A stretch of 64,000 nucleotides of DNA from Phocaeicola massiliensis B84634 = Timone 84634 = DSM 17679 = JCM 13223 (GCF_000382445.1 NZ_KB905472.1:2342602-2406601), one strand, 5' to 3'; numbered from the stretch's first letter, positions 50,176 to 60,169 are shown. Notes: generated from the letters alone by a model not told the origin. Translations and numbers: made by a program.

Positions 50176-51156
50176 TTATTTCAGTATTTTCCTTATAATT
50201 TTATCAAGAATTGTACTACATTTATACATCAGCATACTTTTCATTATCATTTGTAACTTCCTTTTCTGCATACTATTCAGCAGAGCGTTTTCTTGTAAGT
50301 TACAGTCCGCTACGACGCAACGCAATCGAGCTATAGCTGTCTTTTTTTCGTCATTTTTCAAATAGCGGCATATCATCCACGAGTGATCAATGCAGGTCTG
50401 AGCCATTAGACGTTTATGACTATCTGCTAACACCGGATAGTACGTCAGCAAAAAATCAAGACGTTCGGCATATCCATCCAGTATATCAAGGTTCTTTAGC
50501 TTATACTGAAATGAAATGCTACCATCCCTTTGTTCGTAATACACCACCGGGGCATTTACAACAGTCACCTTACGAGCACTGTGCAAAATACGATGAAACC
50601 AATAGGTATCTTCAAACAACCGTCCTTTGGGAAAGAGATACTTCTGCGCCAACTCGCGCCTTATCAGTTTGCCCCAAGCGAAGTTTTGATAATATTTACC
50701 CTCGATAAGCAGTCGTAAAGCCTCTTCGCCCCCTTCTACGGTAAATGTCTGATAGGGCTGGTCATTAAATAATGTAACATGATCGGAATAGTTGTAATAA
50801 AAGTTACCACACACCACATCGCTCCCAAGCTCTTTCGCTGCTTCCATTTCCGCTCGCAAACCATCTTTTACCAAATAGTCATCACTGTCGAGATAGAATA
50901 CATATTCACCGACAGCATGTGCCACGCCGTAGTTGCGGGCATCTGATAATCCTCCATTGGGCTTATGTAAAACCATCACATGAGATAACCTCTCGGCTAT
51001 CTCATCGCACAAACGTCCACTACCATCGGTGCTACCGTCATCTACCAACAATACTTCATAGGTAATATTGTCACACTCAGCAATTACGCTGTCTATACAA
51101 CGAACAAGGTAATCACGAACGTTATAAACGGGAATTACTACTGAAAGAAAGGTCAT
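50176..51156 (-). CDS. Family 2 glycosyltransferase
   Basis: A 326-residue GT-A enzyme: FLSVVIPVYNVRDYLVRCIDSVI, VLLVDDGSTDGSGRLCDEI, PNGGLSDARNYGVAHAVGEYVFYLDSDDYL with the metal DxD, and the acceptor-domain segment GRLFEDTYWFHRIL. It is typical of capsular galactosyl- or glucosyl-transferases. It starts a tight group of genes after a 246-bp gap. Confidence 0.88.
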   Translation of the reverse strand: MTFLSVVIPVYNVRDYLVRCIDSVIAECDNITYEVLLVDDGSTDGSGRLCDEIAERLSHVMVLHKPNGGLSDARNYGVAHAVGEYVFYLDSDDYLVKDGLRAEMEAAKELGSDVVCGNFYYNYSDHVTLFNDQPYQTFTVEGGEEALRLLIEGKYYQNFAWGKLIRRELAQKYLFPKGRLFEDTYWFHRILHSARKVTVVNAPVVYYEQRDGSISFQYKLKNLDILDGYAERLDFLLTYYPVLADSHKRLMAQTCIDHSWMICRYLKNDEKKTAIARLRCVVADCNLQENALLNSMQKRKLQMIMKSMLMYKCSTILDKIIRKILK

Positions 51157-51402
51157 ACTAACTGTATTTATTGTTTCAGATTAAATAAGTCGACTAAAAC
51201 ATATTCGCAACTAATACTTTGCAGTTTGCATTCAAGGTCTGTTATATACTCCCCTATTAATATGAAGCTTATATACGCTCAAACATCCATCAAACACTTA
51301 GATATAATCAAGTTACGAATTATATTTCGTTTAAGCCGTGATGCTACATACGCTGCATAACCTACACCAAATCAATATCTAAACAACATTATAACTAATT
51401 TT
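51157..51402. other. 246-bp gap inside the capsule operon
   Basis: AT-rich with stops in all minus-strand frames. No exact consensus promoter and no strong hairpin were seen. It may be the residue of a lost gene, because neighbouring genes elsewhere in this operon overlap or nearly touch. Confidence 0.4.
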
Positions 51403-52572
51403 CTAAGCCAGTATCATCTCCATCACTTTCTTCGCTTCGGTGACGGATGTGGTATTCACCTCGCTACCAGCAGCTTGCGCCAAACGTTGTGCAAGAGCCT
51501 TATCCTTTATGAGACGCTCCACCCCATCGGCAATCTGCTGTGCTGTCATCTCTACGATAAGTCCGTTTTTTTCATTTTCCAACTGATTGAAAGCCGTAGG
51601 AAAATTAGTACACACAATGGCACGCCCCAATATTTTAGCCTCAGTAACAGTCAGACCAAACCCTTCATAACGTGAAGATTGAACATAAACATCCGCTGCT
51701 TGAATATAAGGATAAGGATTAGGTTGCATACCTACCAAACGTATTTCTTTATCTACTCCGCGCTCTTTTGCCAACCGTTCAATTTCCTGCCGGCTAGGAC
51801 CGTCTCCCACAAAAAACCACTGGAATCTGTAACCTTTATTTTGTAGTATTTTCGATGCTTCAATACAAAGGTCTTGACCTTTATTTTGAAGCATCAAACG
51901 TGCCACTGTCACAATGGTCACCACATGTTTGTCGGGCACCTCACCCCCGAAAGGCTCACTACCTTGCCTGCGAATTAAATCTTGATTTAATATGTCATAC
52001 ACGCAATGAAGACGTTTTTTATCAACAAGCCCTATCTTGAGTATAATTTCATACAATGCATTGCTCACGGCAATCACTCCATCGTAACGGTCATAAAACC
52101 GTTTTACATAACCTAACCGAAACTTGGTTTTCGTTATATCTACATTAATCCAAGCATACTTCTTATCTGCACTCACCTTTTCCAACACATACCAACATGG
52201 AAATCCCTGCTGATAAGCAATAGCTACATCATAATGCTCTTTGTGCGGACGGATGGCAGTACTACAAGTCATCCACTCCATAGTAGGAGAGTTTAGCGGT
52301 TGATGGCGATACTTGTTCACCCGCAACAAGATTGAGAATGCCATGCGACAAAGACGCAACCATGCTTTTTGCAGCAATGTCTCTGCACCCGGTGTATAAG
52401 TTATCACCCTCACCTGTCTTGGCACGTAGCTCTCAAACACTCCGCCACGCCCCACAAGCATCAGTGTAACATCCACCTTGTCGTAGTTGAGCAACGGAAG
52501 CAGGCTGACTAAACTTTTCTCTGCCCCACCACATGTGAGGCTATCTATCATGAACAGAACTTTCTTTTTCAT
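51403..52572 (-). CDS. Family 4 glycosyltransferase
   Basis: A 389-residue GT-B enzyme: VLFMIDSLTCGGAEKSLVSLLPLL, GVIAVSNALYEIIL, VTVARLMLQNKGQDLCIEAS and the donor site SRYEGFGLTVTEAKILGRAIV. The ATG at 52572 overlaps the TGA of a 40-codon upstream frame (ATGA). In-frame codons further upstream belong to that region in another frame and are not part of the protein. It is related to the neighbours at 46164 and 52670. Confidence 0.88.
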   Translation of the reverse strand: MKKKVLFMIDSLTCGGAEKSLVSLLPLLNYDKVDVTLMLVGRGGVFESYVPRQVRVITYTPGAETLLQKAWLRLCRMAFSILLRVNKYRHQPLNSPTMEWMTCSTAIRPHKEHYDVAIAYQQGFPCWYVLEKVSADKKYAWINVDITKTKFRLGYVKRFYDRYDGVIAVSNALYEIILKIGLVDKKRLHCVYDILNQDLIRRQGSEPFGGEVPDKHVVTIVTVARLMLQNKGQDLCIEASKILQNKGYRFQWFFVGDGPSRQEIERLAKERGVDKEIRLVGMQPNPYPYIQAADVYVQSSRYEGFGLTVTEAKILGRAIVCTNFPTAFNQLENEKNGLIVEMTAQQIADGVERLIKDKALAQRLAQAAGSEVNTTSVTEAKKVMEMILA

Positions 52573-52691
52573 TTGGAATATATCGTTGCTTTCAATAATC
52601 GGTGATAAGCATAAGCCAGCAAGATACCCACTGGTAAATTGAGCAAAGCACATATCACTGCTTGCGCATCTAAGAGATAGGTGATAAACAT
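52569..52691 (-). pseudogene. 40-codon hydrophobic frame, probable gene remnant
   Basis: An ATG-to-TGA frame inside the junction of two glycosyltransferase genes encodes MFITYLLDAQAVICALLNLP followed by VGILLAYAYHRLLKATIYSK: one membrane helix with a basic tail. The look is that of the C-terminal end of a membrane acyltransferase or polymerase. It overlaps the end of the upstream glycosyltransferase gene by 22 bp and the next start by ATGA, so it keeps the coupling of a former gene whose 5' part was deleted. A genuine micro-membrane-protein is the alternative. Confidence 0.45.
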
Positions 52692-53785
52692 TTAAGCAAT
52701 CCCTTTACCCCTCCTGCTATTTCTCGAGCATTATATTCAACAACAGCATGCAAAGGAAGATAATCTTGTAACTGCTCAAATGCTCCTGTAAATGAAGTTG
52801 AAACAATGGGAAGATTAAAGATTTTCGCTTCAGCTAAAGTAATGCAAAATCCTTCGTGAGCAGAAGGTTGTACATAAATATCACAATGTTTCATCCAAGG
52901 ATAAGGATTGGTTTGCAATCCGGCAAAGGTAACACGACTTTCCAATCCTAGTTTCATTACCTCCTCTTTACATCTCTTTACATCTGTACCCGTTCCGACA
53001 AAGCACCAATGTACATCTGCTCCACCATCCACCAGTTCTTTCAACGCATGGATAGCAGTTAACTGCCCTTTTTCGCTACTTATACGCCCCACCGTACAGA
53101 TGATAATCTTTGCTTTTATATCTTGATAAGGATTGGGTATAGCATTAGCTAAAGACTCTATACTTTCCCTATCAATAATATTATAGACAATAGAAGTACG
53201 CTGAGCAAACATTGGAAATTGCAAATCAAAGTGACGCTTACCTTCTGCCGAAACCACATTTATTTTATGGAAAGCAGAATAAATATTTTTTACTACCTTT
53301 CGGTCAACCGGAAACCTATCTACATCAAAATGAACCCACGTCCATTTTTCTTTTGCCTTCACTTTCTTCGCTACAAAATTAGCGGTAAACGCTGTAGGTC
53401 CGGCATAATCAATGGCAAGATCGTATTCACCGGGATAATCACTCAGTAATGTTTGCACATAATTATGGAGAGGCTGATATGATCTCCGCACTTTAGTCTG
53501 TATAAATATCAACAGCAAACGTAAAGCCTGCAAAAATCGTCCTGATTTCATAGCATTTAAAGCGGATATATGAACAGGATTACGCACTAAGTTGCACACT
53601 CTCTTCCATTCTTCATGTTCCACTACCTTGACGTGCTTAGGCAAAAAAGCCAAATAGTCACCACACTTCTCCTGTAACAACAATGTCACATCACAACTTT
53701 CAGGCGGATATTGGGTCAGTTGTCCCAACAAAGCTTTTTCTACTCCGCCTACAGTCATCTTCAAAGCATATATAAAAATTTTCAT
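52670..53785 (-). CDS. Family 4 glycosyltransferase, C-terminus possibly truncated
   Basis: A 371-residue GT-B enzyme: FIYALKMTVGGVEKALLGQL, TVGRISSEKGQLTAIHALKELVDGGADVHW, and SAHEGFCITLAEAKIFNLPIV with the donor glutamates. It ends abruptly at GGVKGLLKCLSPIS, about 15-25 residues shorter than its paralogues after the same landmark, at the point where the 40-codon remnant begins. A deletion fused its 3' end to other sequence, probably without harming the fold. Its start overlaps the flippase stop by 4 bp. Confidence 0.85.
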   Translation of the reverse strand: MKIFIYALKMTVGGVEKALLGQLTQYPPESCDVTLLLQEKCGDYLAFLPKHVKVVEHEEWKRVCNLVRNPVHISALNAMKSGRFLQALRLLLIFIQTKVRRSYQPLHNYVQTLLSDYPGEYDLAIDYAGPTAFTANFVAKKVKAKEKWTWVHFDVDRFPVDRKVVKNIYSAFHKINVVSAEGKRHFDLQFPMFAQRTSIVYNIIDRESIESLANAIPNPYQDIKAKIIICTVGRISSEKGQLTAIHALKELVDGGADVHWCFVGTGTDVKRCKEEVMKLGLESRVTFAGLQTNPYPWMKHCDIYVQPSAHEGFCITLAEAKIFNLPIVSTSFTGAFEQLQDYLPLHAVVEYNAREIAGGVKGLLKCLSPIS

Positions 53786-55326
53786 TTAGGCATTTTACTT
53801 TTCAACACTGACTGCATCTTATTCCAAAAGAAAAGCCGTTCGTCCTGCGAAAGACCAAAAATGATACAACACCCCCCTGTCCACAAAACAGAGACAGGAA
53901 CCATGATAAAGAATCGCACTCCTCCTTGCTCCATGAACTGCGCCAGAATAACAGGCAGAATAAATGAGGTAACAGAGACTATCAGGCAAGGATAAATGCA
54001 ATCACGCAGATGTTGCTTCACTGAAAATGTCATCAAGCATTTGAGATCGTAAAAACGGACAAAATTAAGCAGAAAAAAAATAACAATATAGAAAAGGTAA
54101 CCCGACCACACCGGAGCCCCCATACGATAGGCAATCCATGTCAACGGAAAAATCACTCCCATAAACAGCGTGACATGAATATTATATTGTTTCACTCTAC
54201 CATCTGCCTGCACCAACTTAAATAGATTTTGTCCGGACGAGAAAGCTAAAGACTCAAACATAGCAAACCGTAGAAACAACGGAGCAAGCACAGGTACCTG
54301 CCCCAACCAAAGTTGCAATAAGGTTTCGGCTTCCATACAAACCGGAACGATGAAAATATACATCATCAGCCAAGTAAACTTGGTGCCTCTGTTTGCCAAA
54401 AGAATGGCATAAGCTTTATCACCCGCTGCATAGCTTTTGGTAATTTGTGGCGAAAATGCCATAGTAAAATTACCCACAAAACCCTGTACAACTCCGTTCA
54501 CCGTCAATGCTACCGAACGGGAAGCATTATAAACTACGCCAAAAAATACATTGACCAGCATACTAACCCCTTGCGTAGAAAACACATAAGCACCATGGTT
54601 AAGCAGATTCCAACCGCTAAACACAGTGAGTTCGCGCAATAATCCCTTGTCAAACATCGTAGGACTGTAATGAGCCTCCTCGAAATGGCGCGCACAATAC
54701 CATCCGTAGAACACACGCATCAGCAAAGCTACCGCCACTTGCAACAGTGCAAGCAATATCAATCTGTCACCACCATACATCATAATCAGAAAGCAGATAG
54801 CGAGTTTGAACGTAACATTCACAATGCTCATATATGCATAGATAGTCATATGCTCATGAGCCACTATTAAAGCACTAAAAGGAGTGCTGACAAGCGAAAT
54901 CATCAGACTGATAATGGAGCAATGGAGCACCCAATTAGCCGCTATCATACGTCCTTCGGGAATGTTGGCTTCACTATTGAGAAACCAGACCCCTGCCACT
55001 TCAAGCACCACAGCTGCCAAGACTGCCATCACGATTTGCGCATTGATAGAAGTGGAGAACATCACTTGCAGCCGAGCACGATCGCCCTTACCCAGTGCAT
55101 AAGTGATATACCGTCCGATAGCTGCCGACATAGTAGAAGTAATGAGTGAACTCATTGCCACTATCCCCCCTACCACTGCATTAATACCATAATTATCAAC
55201 ACCCAATGCCTGAAGCATCACACGACCGGTGTACAGTCCCACAATCATCGTTATGAATGTGCGAAAATACAAAGCAAGAGTATTTTTAGCTATACGTTTA
55301 TTATTTTGAGATATATCGCTTGACAT
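53782..55326 (-). CDS. Polysaccharide flippase (Wzx-like, MOP superfamily)
   Basis: A 514-residue membrane protein with 12-14 helices that flips undecaprenyl-linked repeat units. It opens NNKRIAKNTLALYFRTFITMIVGLYTGRVMLQALGVDNYGINAVVGGIV, typical for Bacteroides capsule flippases, and ends in a basic tail. It is 15 bp after the PHP phosphatase gene on the same strand. Substrate specificity is unknown. Confidence 0.88.
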   Translation of the reverse strand: MSSDISQNNKRIAKNTLALYFRTFITMIVGLYTGRVMLQALGVDNYGINAVVGGIVAMSSLITSTMSAAIGRYITYALGKGDRARLQVMFSTSINAQIVMAVLAAVVLEVAGVWFLNSEANIPEGRMIAANWVLHCSIISLMISLVSTPFSALIVAHEHMTIYAYMSIVNVTFKLAICFLIMMYGGDRLILLALLQVAVALLMRVFYGWYCARHFEEAHYSPTMFDKGLLRELTVFSGWNLLNHGAYVFSTQGVSMLVNVFFGVVYNASRSVALTVNGVVQGFVGNFTMAFSPQITKSYAAGDKAYAILLANRGTKFTWLMMYIFIVPVCMEAETLLQLWLGQVPVLAPLFLRFAMFESLAFSSGQNLFKLVQADGRVKQYNIHVTLFMGVIFPLTWIAYRMGAPVWSGYLFYIVIFFLLNFVRFYDLKCLMTFSVKQHLRDCIYPCLIVSVTSFILPVILAQFMEQGGVRFFIMVPVSVLWTGGCCIIFGLSQDERLFFWNKMQSVLKSKMPK

Positions 55327-55341
55327 TTACTTCAATTATTG

Positions 55342-56016
55342 TTATTTTCTGATTTTCTCATTCAATAAATTCTGAAAGAAAATCAACGAATGAGTGTCGT
55401 TACCACGCAAAGTATACATGCCTGCCTCTTGCAGGGCTTCCGCTTTTCTCTGCACATGCTTACCATACATGCCTGCCAACGAAGGTATATTCAACTGAAA
55501 TGCTACTCCTGCCTGCTGTAAAGCTTTATAATCTGCCATCTGCATATATTCGTAGCGTTCGGGATGTGCCAGCAACGGATGATAACCTTTCTCCTGAATA
55601 TGCTTCAACATAGAAAGCAATCTCATAGGAGGATTGAAATAGGAGGTTTCCACCAACAGATAACGTTTTTCTTCGTGTAGAGGAAGAATATCGTCTGCCT
55701 CCAAACGCCGGACAAAAAGATTGTCCAGCATATATTCCGCTGCCAGTTCCAGCCGGATATTTCCCCGATAACTTTCGCACAACGTTCTGAAACGGGTCTT
55801 TAAAGCATCGGTGGTATTGGGAATATCTTCCATGATATGGGGGGTGAGCCATAGCTTACGAATGCCCTGCCGTTCCATCTCTTCCAAAATACGGAGAGAC
55901 TCTTCGGCAGTGCGCACACCGTCGTCCACCCCCGGAAGGAGGTGGCTGTGACAATCGGTCATACCCTGCAGGATACCTTTAGAAGATACGGATATGTATC
56001 TGGAGAACGGCCACAT
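55342..56016 (-). CDS. PHP-type tyrosine-protein phosphatase (CpsB/YwqE-like)
   Basis: A manganese-dependent phosphatase that removes phosphates from the Wzc-like kinase. The 224-residue PHP domain starts with MTDCHSHLLPGVDDG (metal ligands His23, His25) and shows RKLWLTPHIMEDIP, YLLVETSYFNPP, HPLLAHPERYEYM and LRGNDTHSL with further metal-binding His and Asp residues. It lies 6 bp after the kinase gene, the expected kinase-phosphatase pair. Confidence 0.92.
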   Translation of the reverse strand: MWPFSRYISVSSKGILQGMTDCHSHLLPGVDDGVRTAEESLRILEEMERQGIRKLWLTPHIMEDIPNTTDALKTRFRTLCESYRGNIRLELAAEYMLDNLFVRRLEADDILPLHEEKRYLLVETSYFNPPMRLLSMLKHIQEKGYHPLLAHPERYEYMQMADYKALQQAGVAFQLNIPSLAGMYGKHVQRKAEALQEAGMYTLRGNDTHSLIFFQNLLNEKIRK

Positions 56017-56022
56017 AAAAAA

Positions 56023-58395
56023 CTATTTACCGCTATGATAGTAAGAACCGTAGTGATAGCCGTAACGGTAACTGTAACGACCGTGGCTGCGTTCGGTTCC
56101 ATTCAGAATCATGGCAAGATTCTTGAAACGCTTTTCGCGATAAATATTTTCCAGTTCGGAAAGCATGGAGCGTTCCAGTAAGCCGGCACGAACCACAAAG
56201 AGAGTACGGTCTGTCGCTTTCTCGATAATCTGTGTATCTGCCACAATGTCTATGGGAGGACAGTCCACAAAGATATAGTCATAGCTGGTGCGGAGCTGTG
56301 CAAGCAGTCCGGCAAACTTTCCGTTTTCCAACAACTCTGTGGGATTGGGAGGCACGGTACCTACCGGAATCATCTTCAGATTGGCATATTTATCGTGTGA
56401 CACCAAAGTTTCTTCCCAATTGCCGATACGTCCGCTCAGGTAGTCACTCAGTCCCAGTTGGGGAGAGTTGATATAGGCAGAAAGGGAGCCGTGACGCAAA
56501 TCGCCGTCAATAAGCAGTACTTTTTTCCCTTTGAGGGCAAAGCTGATTGCCATATTTGCCGACAGATAAGACTTTCCGCTGCCCGGATTGAACGATGTGA
56601 CAGCAAATGCTGTAGCTTCCGGAGTATTGGATACCATAAAATCAAGATTGGAACGCAACACACGGAAGGCTTCGTTAATGACGTTCCGATTTCCTTCTTC
56701 CACCACAACGACACGCTTATTACGAAGCGGTTTCCGTCCGAAAATACTCTTCTTTTCACAACCGTACAAAGGAATTTCACCGACCAGCGGAAGACTCAGA
56801 TGCTCCAAGTCCTTTCGTCCGCGCACCTTGCTGTTCATATTTTCTTTCAGAAAGATGACACCTGCAGGCACTGCCAGTCCAAGCGCAAAAGCCATCAGCA
56901 ATATGTTCATTTTCTGCGGAGAAACCGGTGCCATGCTACCGCGGGGAGCAGTGATGACACGGGTGTTGTAAGCAGTGAATGCCTGTGAAAGTTCGTTTTC
57001 CTCACGTTTTTGAAGCAGGTAAAGATAAAGCTCCTCTTTTACTTTTTGCTGACGTTCCACACTGAGCAGGTATTTCGCCTGACTCGGATTGGAAGCCAAC
57101 TGGCTGGTAGTGGTTACTTCCTGCTGACGGATGCTGCGTATCTGGGTATTCAGAGAAACTATCAGATTGTCTACCGACTGAATGATGGTGCGCTGCATAC
57201 TCTGCAAAGAATTGGCAAGGTCTTTCACCAACGGATTCTTCTCGCTACTGTTGGCTATCAACCGGTTGCGGTTCAACACCATATTGTTATACTCGCTTAT
57301 CTGATTCTCAATATTGGAATTGGCGATGCCCGAATTGGTAGGCAACGGCTGACTCAGACTCTTTTCTTTCAGCTCTTTCAGAATATACCGAGCAGTGGAA
57401 AGCTGGGTATTCAGCGTAAGCAGTTCTTTTTTGTTCTCTGCCGACTGAGCCATGTAAAGGCTGGATGCCGCCTGAACATCGGGTAACAAGTGTTCGCTTT
57501 TGAAGCTGGAAATATTCTCGTCCACATGTCCCAACTCGCTTTCGATTACACTCAGGCGGTCACCTATGAATTGAGAGGTACTGACGGCAATCTGGTTCTT
57601 GTCTTGTATCCATTTTTCGTTGTACACCTCTATCAGGGTATTCAGTATGTCTTCTGCCCTGGCTATGGATGTATCGTTGATGCTCAGATTAATGATGGTG
57701 GCTTCCTTGCTGCCCAATTCGACACGCAATGCATTAAGATAACGGTCGGCGGCACCATCTGCTTTGCCTATGGCATAACGGATGGAAGTGCCGATGCAGG
57801 CATCGCTATAGAATTTAGTAGGAGAAATGAACAAAGTTCCCGCTGCAGTCTGTATGGAGTCGCCCATCCTGCCGGCAAAGCTATTTTCCGATTCCACTCC
57901 GGCAACCTTCAGACCGGAAATGGTGAAGGCGTCCTTGGAATCAATCCGAATGGTGAAGCTGACCGGTTTTTCCATCACCTCACCAAATGTCACCGCCACG
58001 GGATTTGCCTTATATAAATCTACATTTTTAAGTCCTTTGCGCACAGTGTAAGTTTCGTTCAGCCTCAACCGGCGAACCACTTCGGTCATCAATGCGGGAG
58101 ACTTTAACGTAAACAGCTCGTTATTGATATTGGTATTTGACCTGAATATACCCATATCGGAAAACTCGCTCATGGCTCCACCCGAAGAACCGCTTTTAGA
58201 ATCGTCTTTTACCAAAATTGCCGCACTGCGGGTATAGATGGAAGGAGTGCTCATCAGACGTAGCACTGCCACAGACATGGTGACAAAGAGAGAAAGAACA
58301 AACCAGCGCCATTTGGGAACAAACAGTCCCCACAGGTCTTGTATCCGTATAAAATCGTCGGCAGGCTTGCCGGCGGCAGCTTTTTTTTCTATCAT
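56023..58395 (-). CDS. Wzc-like polysaccharide co-polymerase and tyrosine autokinase
   Basis: A 790-residue inner-membrane protein that sets capsule chain length and couples synthesis to export. The N-terminal Wzz domain has a helix at about 32-52 (WRWFVLSLFVTMSVAVLRLM). A long periplasmic coiled-coil part spans about 270-450. A second helix (MNILLMAFALGLAVPAGVIFL) precedes the cytoplasmic BY-kinase with Walker A NPGSGKS (603-609), Walker A' LLIDGD (627-632) and FVDCPP. The last 20 residues carry seven tyrosines, the autophosphorylation cluster. It is partnered by the PHP phosphatase. Confidence 0.95.
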   Translation of the reverse strand: MIEKKAAAGKPADDFIRIQDLWGLFVPKWRWFVLSLFVTMSVAVLRLMSTPSIYTRSAAILVKDDSKSGSSGGAMSEFSDMGIFRSNTNINNELFTLKSPALMTEVVRRLRLNETYTVRKGLKNVDLYKANPVAVTFGEVMEKPVSFTIRIDSKDAFTISGLKVAGVESENSFAGRMGDSIQTAAGTLFISPTKFYSDACIGTSIRYAIGKADGAADRYLNALRVELGSKEATIINLSINDTSIARAEDILNTLIEVYNEKWIQDKNQIAVSTSQFIGDRLSVIESELGHVDENISSFKSEHLLPDVQAASSLYMAQSAENKKELLTLNTQLSTARYILKELKEKSLSQPLPTNSGIANSNIENQISEYNNMVLNRNRLIANSSEKNPLVKDLANSLQSMQRTIIQSVDNLIVSLNTQIRSIRQQEVTTTSQLASNPSQAKYLLSVERQQKVKEELYLYLLQKREENELSQAFTAYNTRVITAPRGSMAPVSPQKMNILLMAFALGLAVPAGVIFLKENMNSKVRGRKDLEHLSLPLVGEIPLYGCEKKSIFGRKPLRNKRVVVVEEGNRNVINEAFRVLRSNLDFMVSNTPEATAFAVTSFNPGSGKSYLSANMAISFALKGKKVLLIDGDLRHGSLSAYINSPQLGLSDYLSGRIGNWEETLVSHDKYANLKMIPVGTVPPNPTELLENGKFAGLLAQLRTSYDYIFVDCPPIDIVADTQIIEKATDRTLFVVRAGLLERSMLSELENIYREKRFKNLAMILNGTERSHGRYSYRYGYHYGSYYHSGK

Positions 58396-58415
58396 ATATA
58401 ATACAATGTAAAAGA

Positions 58416-59201
58416 TTACTTAAATATCAACACGCCCAATGAAGTGAGGAAAGAAGCAATGGAAATCCACATCGAAACAGACTTCACACTGTTCTCGTTC
58501 AGAGTAGACTGTCCGGCACGCACCTTGTTGGGCTGTACATAAATCACATCATTCTGTTTCAGATAATAAACGGGAGAATTAAACACCTCTTTCGAACGAA
58601 GATCTGCCCAATGAGTGACACGCTCTCCGTTTTCTTCACGGATAACGAACACTGCATCACGCTTTCCGTAAATACTTAAATCACCTGCCATACTGATGGC
58701 TTCAAGCAAAGTGATTTGGTCTTTGGTAATGCTATATTTACCCGGTGACTTGACTTCGCCCAACACCGAGAAATAAAGGTTCATAAATTCAACCGTCACA
58801 ACAGGGTCTTTTACCAAATTCTCGTCTATCAATTTCTGCTTCACCAAAGCGGCAATCTGACTCTTGGTCATACCGGCAATATGAAGTGTGCCCAATACGG
58901 GAAAGTCAATGTTTCCTTTGTCATCCAGCGTATAACCAGATACCTCTCCCCCACTGCTTACCCCTCCTGTTCCCACACGTGCCTGAGCCCTTGTCAGATT
59001 GAACAATGCCGCCAACTGCGGGTCCTTACTTGACACAAGAATGGAAATCTGGTCTTTGGGCTGCACGGTAATGTCTCGTGCGCCACTGATAACCTCAGGC
59101 TGATTTACATTGATGTCTTGAAAATAGAGAATCTCCTTGGAAGTGTTGCAGGACATCAACAACACTGCCATAAGAAGCATGCTTAAAAAATGTTTTTTCA
59201 T
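58416..59201 (-). CDS. Polysaccharide export lipoprotein (Wza-like)
   Basis: A 261-residue outer-membrane lipoprotein (lipobox Cys18, LLMSC). It has a Poly_export domain (VQPKDQISILVSSKDPQLAALFNL), a SLBB domain (YFSVLGEVKSPGKYSITKDQITLLEAISMAGD) and a C-terminal hydrophobic helix (VSMWISIASFLTSLGVLIF). It forms the export channel together with the Wzc-like protein. It is the second gene of the operon, 99 bp after upxY. Confidence 0.93.
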   Translation of the reverse strand: MKKHFLSMLLMAVLLMSCNTSKEILYFQDINVNQPEVISGARDITVQPKDQISILVSSKDPQLAALFNLTRAQARVGTGGVSSGGEVSGYTLDDKGNIDFPVLGTLHIAGMTKSQIAALVKQKLIDENLVKDPVVTVEFMNLYFSVLGEVKSPGKYSITKDQITLLEAISMAGDLSIYGKRDAVFVIREENGERVTHWADLRSKEVFNSPVYYLKQNDVIYVQPNKVRAGQSTLNENSVKSVSMWISIASFLTSLGVLIFK

Positions 59202-59300
59202 AAATTATATATTCTGTACAGTTTTATTTCCTAGATAAAATTTAATTATCATTCAAAAAATGATAGTTCTATGATTTAATTAAAAAAGTTCAATGAAAAA

Positions 59301-59837
59301 TTATATTCTTTCCAGATAGGATCCCGGAATGTAAGTAGTAGCTAAAGAAAATGCCCCTTCCAGACGCACCACAACCCGCTTATGCCCTTTGATGCGAATC
59401 AATTCGCCTTCTATACCCGCAAATTCGCCTTTTATAACGCGCACCCGGTCACCCTGACGAAGGTTTTCATTAAGCACTTGAACTGCATCTTCCGAAAAAT
59501 CAAGCAAAAACATAAAATCCTGCATCTGCTTGTCGGGGACCACCAACAGTTGGCGGGTCTCCAAGTTCAGGAGATAATTCATGGATAATTTATATTCATT
59601 AACCAATGAAAGACAAGTGTTATAATCTGAATGGATAAATATTAAATTGGGTATAACGGGCTTTTCTACTTTGACTTTCTTCCCTCCTTTTTCTTTTATA
59701 ACGGTTCGGAAAGGTATATAATGCTCTATACCCAACCGCTCCAAGAATTGCTTGATTTTCTTTTCTGCAGAAAATTTTGTTTTCGCTGCGAACCATTTGA
59801 TCAGCTGCACTTTTTCTTTGTTTGTCGTCATGTTCAA
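59301..59837 (-). CDS. UpxY-family transcription antiterminator
   Basis: A 178-residue NusG-like protein. The NGN domain (KWFAAKTKFSAEKKIKQFLERLGIEHYIPFRTVI; YLLNLETRQLLVVPDKQM) is followed by a KOW motif (LRQGDRVRVIKGEFAGIEGELIRIKGHKRVVVRLEG). UpxY proteins prevent early termination in the leader of their own capsule operon. It is the first gene after the invertible promoter. No upxZ-like gene follows; the next gene is the exporter. A second start lies 6 bases downstream (59831). Confidence 0.92.
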   Translation of the reverse strand: MNMTTNKEKVQLIKWFAAKTKFSAEKKIKQFLERLGIEHYIPFRTVIKEKGGKKVKVEKPVIPNLIFIHSDYNTCLSLVNEYKLSMNYLLNLETRQLLVVPDKQMQDFMFLLDFSEDAVQVLNENLRQGDRVRVIKGEFAGIEGELIRIKGHKRVVVRLEGAFSLATTYIPGSYLERI

Positions 59838-59905
59838 GTACGCTTCGCGTCATCACCCCTTTGGAAGGCAATTTTATAAAAGATTCAATAAAATGAATCA
59901 AACTT

Positions 59906-59929
59906 TTTGTATCACCTCTTACACAGAGG
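59906..59929 (+). repeat. Left inverted repeat of capsule switch
   Basis: 24 bp, an exact reverse complement of 60170-60193. Confidence 0.93.
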
Positions 59930-60169
59930 AAGTACAATAAGGTTTAAAATTCGCTGCAAAGTTAATATTTATTTCTATAAAAGAAAGAATGAAACCAGAT
60001 GTTTTTTCTAAATAAAGTGAGTTTTCTTTATTGAAAAGCCATTTATAAAGTAAAGATAATTTAATCTACAGCTTTAAGTTAAAAATTGAATAAAATCTAT
60101 ATTTTCTCTATATAAGGAGCTTAGAAAGGCTTTTCATGCCCCTCAGAAGGTGTTCTGAGGCCCGTATCA

